DNA from: JAICJR01 sp036494715
GTDB lineage: Bacteria; Actinomycetota; Thermoleophilia; Solirubrobacterales; Thermoleophilaceae
Assembly: GCA_036494715.1 (NCBI GenBank)
Contig: DASXNY010000008.1
Location: 1-6,987, forward strand
DNA length: 6,987 nt
Direction of reading: 5' to 3'
Every line of letters begins with the position of its first letter. Position 1 is the stretch's first letter. Positions 6,105 to 6,987 of the stretch are shown here, piece by piece. A program made the translations under genes and the position numbers. The notes under the pieces are model-generated. The model saw only the letters and a program-made list of their open reading frames with translations. It searched no databases and was not told the origin of the DNA.

Positions 6105-6987
6105 ACTCGGCGCGCGGCCAGGCTGCGGCGTCCGAGCTCGAGGCCCAGGCTCGCGTAGCTGCGGAAGAGATGCTCCTCCGCCGCCTCGAGCACCTCCTCG
6201 AGCGCGGACACGAACCTGCGCAGCTCTTCCTCCGGCGTGATCAGCGGCGGCAGCGCCTTGACGACGTTCATGTGGTGGCCGGCCACCTGCGTGAGGATGC
6301 GGTGGTCGCGGAACAGCGGCACCGTGACGAGCTGGGAGAAGAGGCCGGGCTGGCGGCGCTCGATCGCGTCCCAGAGCCGGCGCGCCGCGCGACCGGCGGG
6401 CGGCCCGAGCTCGACTGCCCAGATCAGGCCGAGCCCGCGCACCTCGCGCACGATCTCGAAGCGGCCCACCAGCGGGCGCGTGAGCTCGAGCAGCACGTCG
6501 CCGAGCTGCGCCGCGCGCTCGACGAGCCCCTCGGCGTCGATCGCCTGGATCGTGGCGATGCCGGCGGCGGCGGCGAGGTCGTTGCCGCCGAATGTCGAGC
6601 CGATCACCACGCCGCGCTCCATCGAGTCGAACACCGCGCCGAGCACGGCGCGGCTGGCGAGCACGGCGCCTATGGGCACGTAGCCGCCGGAAAGCGCCTT
6701 GGCGATCGTGATCATGTCCGGCTCGAGGCCCCAGTGCTCGGCCGTGTAGAAGCGGCCGGTGCGCCCGAGGCCGGTCTGCACGTCGTCGACGATGAACAGC
6801 GCGCCGGCGCTGCGGCAGAGCTCCTGCGCCGCCTCGAGGTAGCCCGCGGGCGGCAGGTTCACGCCCTTGCCCTGCACCGGCTCGACTAGGAAGGCCGCCA
6901 CCTCGCCGCGGTCGAGCTCGGCGCCGAGCGCGTCGAGGTCGCCGTAGGGCACGGGGTCGCAGCCGGGGAGCAGCGGCTCGAAGCGGT
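6101..6987 (-). CDS. Class III PLP-dependent aminotransferase, N-terminus outside window (possible HpnO-like)
   Basis: The frame is open from the right edge of the window (first full codon gives RFEPLLPGCDP) to a TGA stop at 6103-6101, about 295 visible residues, or roughly two thirds of a typical 430-460-residue enzyme. Hallmarks of the class III (ornithine/acetylornithine/4-aminobutyrate) fold are VEPVQGKG, IVDDVQTGLGRTG (first Asp expected to contact the PLP ring nitrogen; the usual Glu after it is Asp), AKALSGG with the PLP-binding Lys at 6700-6698, and GSTFGGN with the phosphate-binding Thr at 6595-6593. Near the C-terminus are FRDHRIL, GHHMNVVKALPPL and a roughly 35-residue charged helical extension. 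The GTG reported as a start at 6952 is only an internal Val. The gene overlaps hpnA by 4 bp, which points to a shared pathway. An HpnO-like role in attaching the amino group of aminobacteriohopanetriol is plausible but inferred from that neighbour. An amino acid or polyamine aminotransferase is the alternative. Confidence 0.9.
   Translation of the reverse strand, partial: RFEPLLPGCDPVPYGDLDALGAELDRGEVAAFLVEPVQGKGVNLPPAGYLEAAQELCRSAGALFIVDDVQTGLGRTGRFYTAEHWGLEPDMITIAKALSGGYVPIGAVLASRAVLGAVFDSMERGVVIGSTFGGNDLAAAAGIATIQAIDAEGLVERAAQLGDVLLELTRPLVGRFEIVREVRGLGLIWAVELGPPAGRAARRLWDAIERRQPGLFSQLVTVPLFRDHRILTQVAGHHMNVVKALPPLITPEEELRRFVSALEEVLEAAEEHLFRSYASLGLELGRRSLAARRV

Noticed and set aside
5178..6158. 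326-codon + strand frame opposite hpnA
   Set aside because: It is a shadow of hpnA, rich in Arg/Ala/His with no domain; the - strand frame shows the complete SDR motif set.

Overview
The window is a GC-rich bacterial chromosome segment, dense with genes. It holds one 5'-truncated gene on the + strand, followed by four genes on the - strand, the last truncated by the window end. GC-heavy third codon positions, GTG and TTG starts, Ala/Arg/Gly-rich proteins and the protein types suggest a high-GC actinobacterium. A soil lineage such as Thermoleophilia/Solirubrobacterales is my best guess, but that is inference from composition and protein style, not from a marker gene.

Left part (1-2299, + strand): most of a glycoside hydrolase family 92 (GH92) alpha-mannosidase, lacking its N-terminus, with a C-terminal NEW3-like beta-sandwich domain. 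It meets the next gene tail to tail, with only 9 bp between the stop codons.

Middle part (2309-5078, - strand): two genes for exported hydrolases. The upstream one (3366-5078) encodes a CocE/NonD (peptidase S15-type) alpha/beta-hydrolase with a signal peptide, an intact Ser-Asp-His triad and a jelly-roll domain. The downstream one (2309-3316) encodes a secreted endonuclease/exonuclease/phosphatase (DNase I-fold) protein that starts at TTG behind a good Shine-Dalgarno sequence. They are 49 bp apart and may be co-transcribed. With the mannosidase they form a block that looks made for breaking down polymers or esters outside the cytoplasm.

Right part (5157-6987, - strand): a class III PLP-dependent aminotransferase (N-terminus outside the window) overlaps by 4 bp (GTGA) with a gene for an HpnA-type NAD-dependent epimerase/dehydratase. 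This pair looks like a translationally coupled module connected with hopanoid lipid side-chain metabolism. The aminotransferase would be a candidate for making an amino-hopanoid, but no other hopanoid gene lies inside the window.

I saw no RNA gene, CRISPR array, insertion sequence, attachment site or convincing terminator. All intergenic gaps are under 80 bp. I did not find an obviously new biological system. The points most worth checking are the coupled hpnA/aminotransferase pair, the divergent active-site segment and C-terminal domain of the GH92 enzyme, and the cysteine-bearing tail of the S15-type hydrolase.
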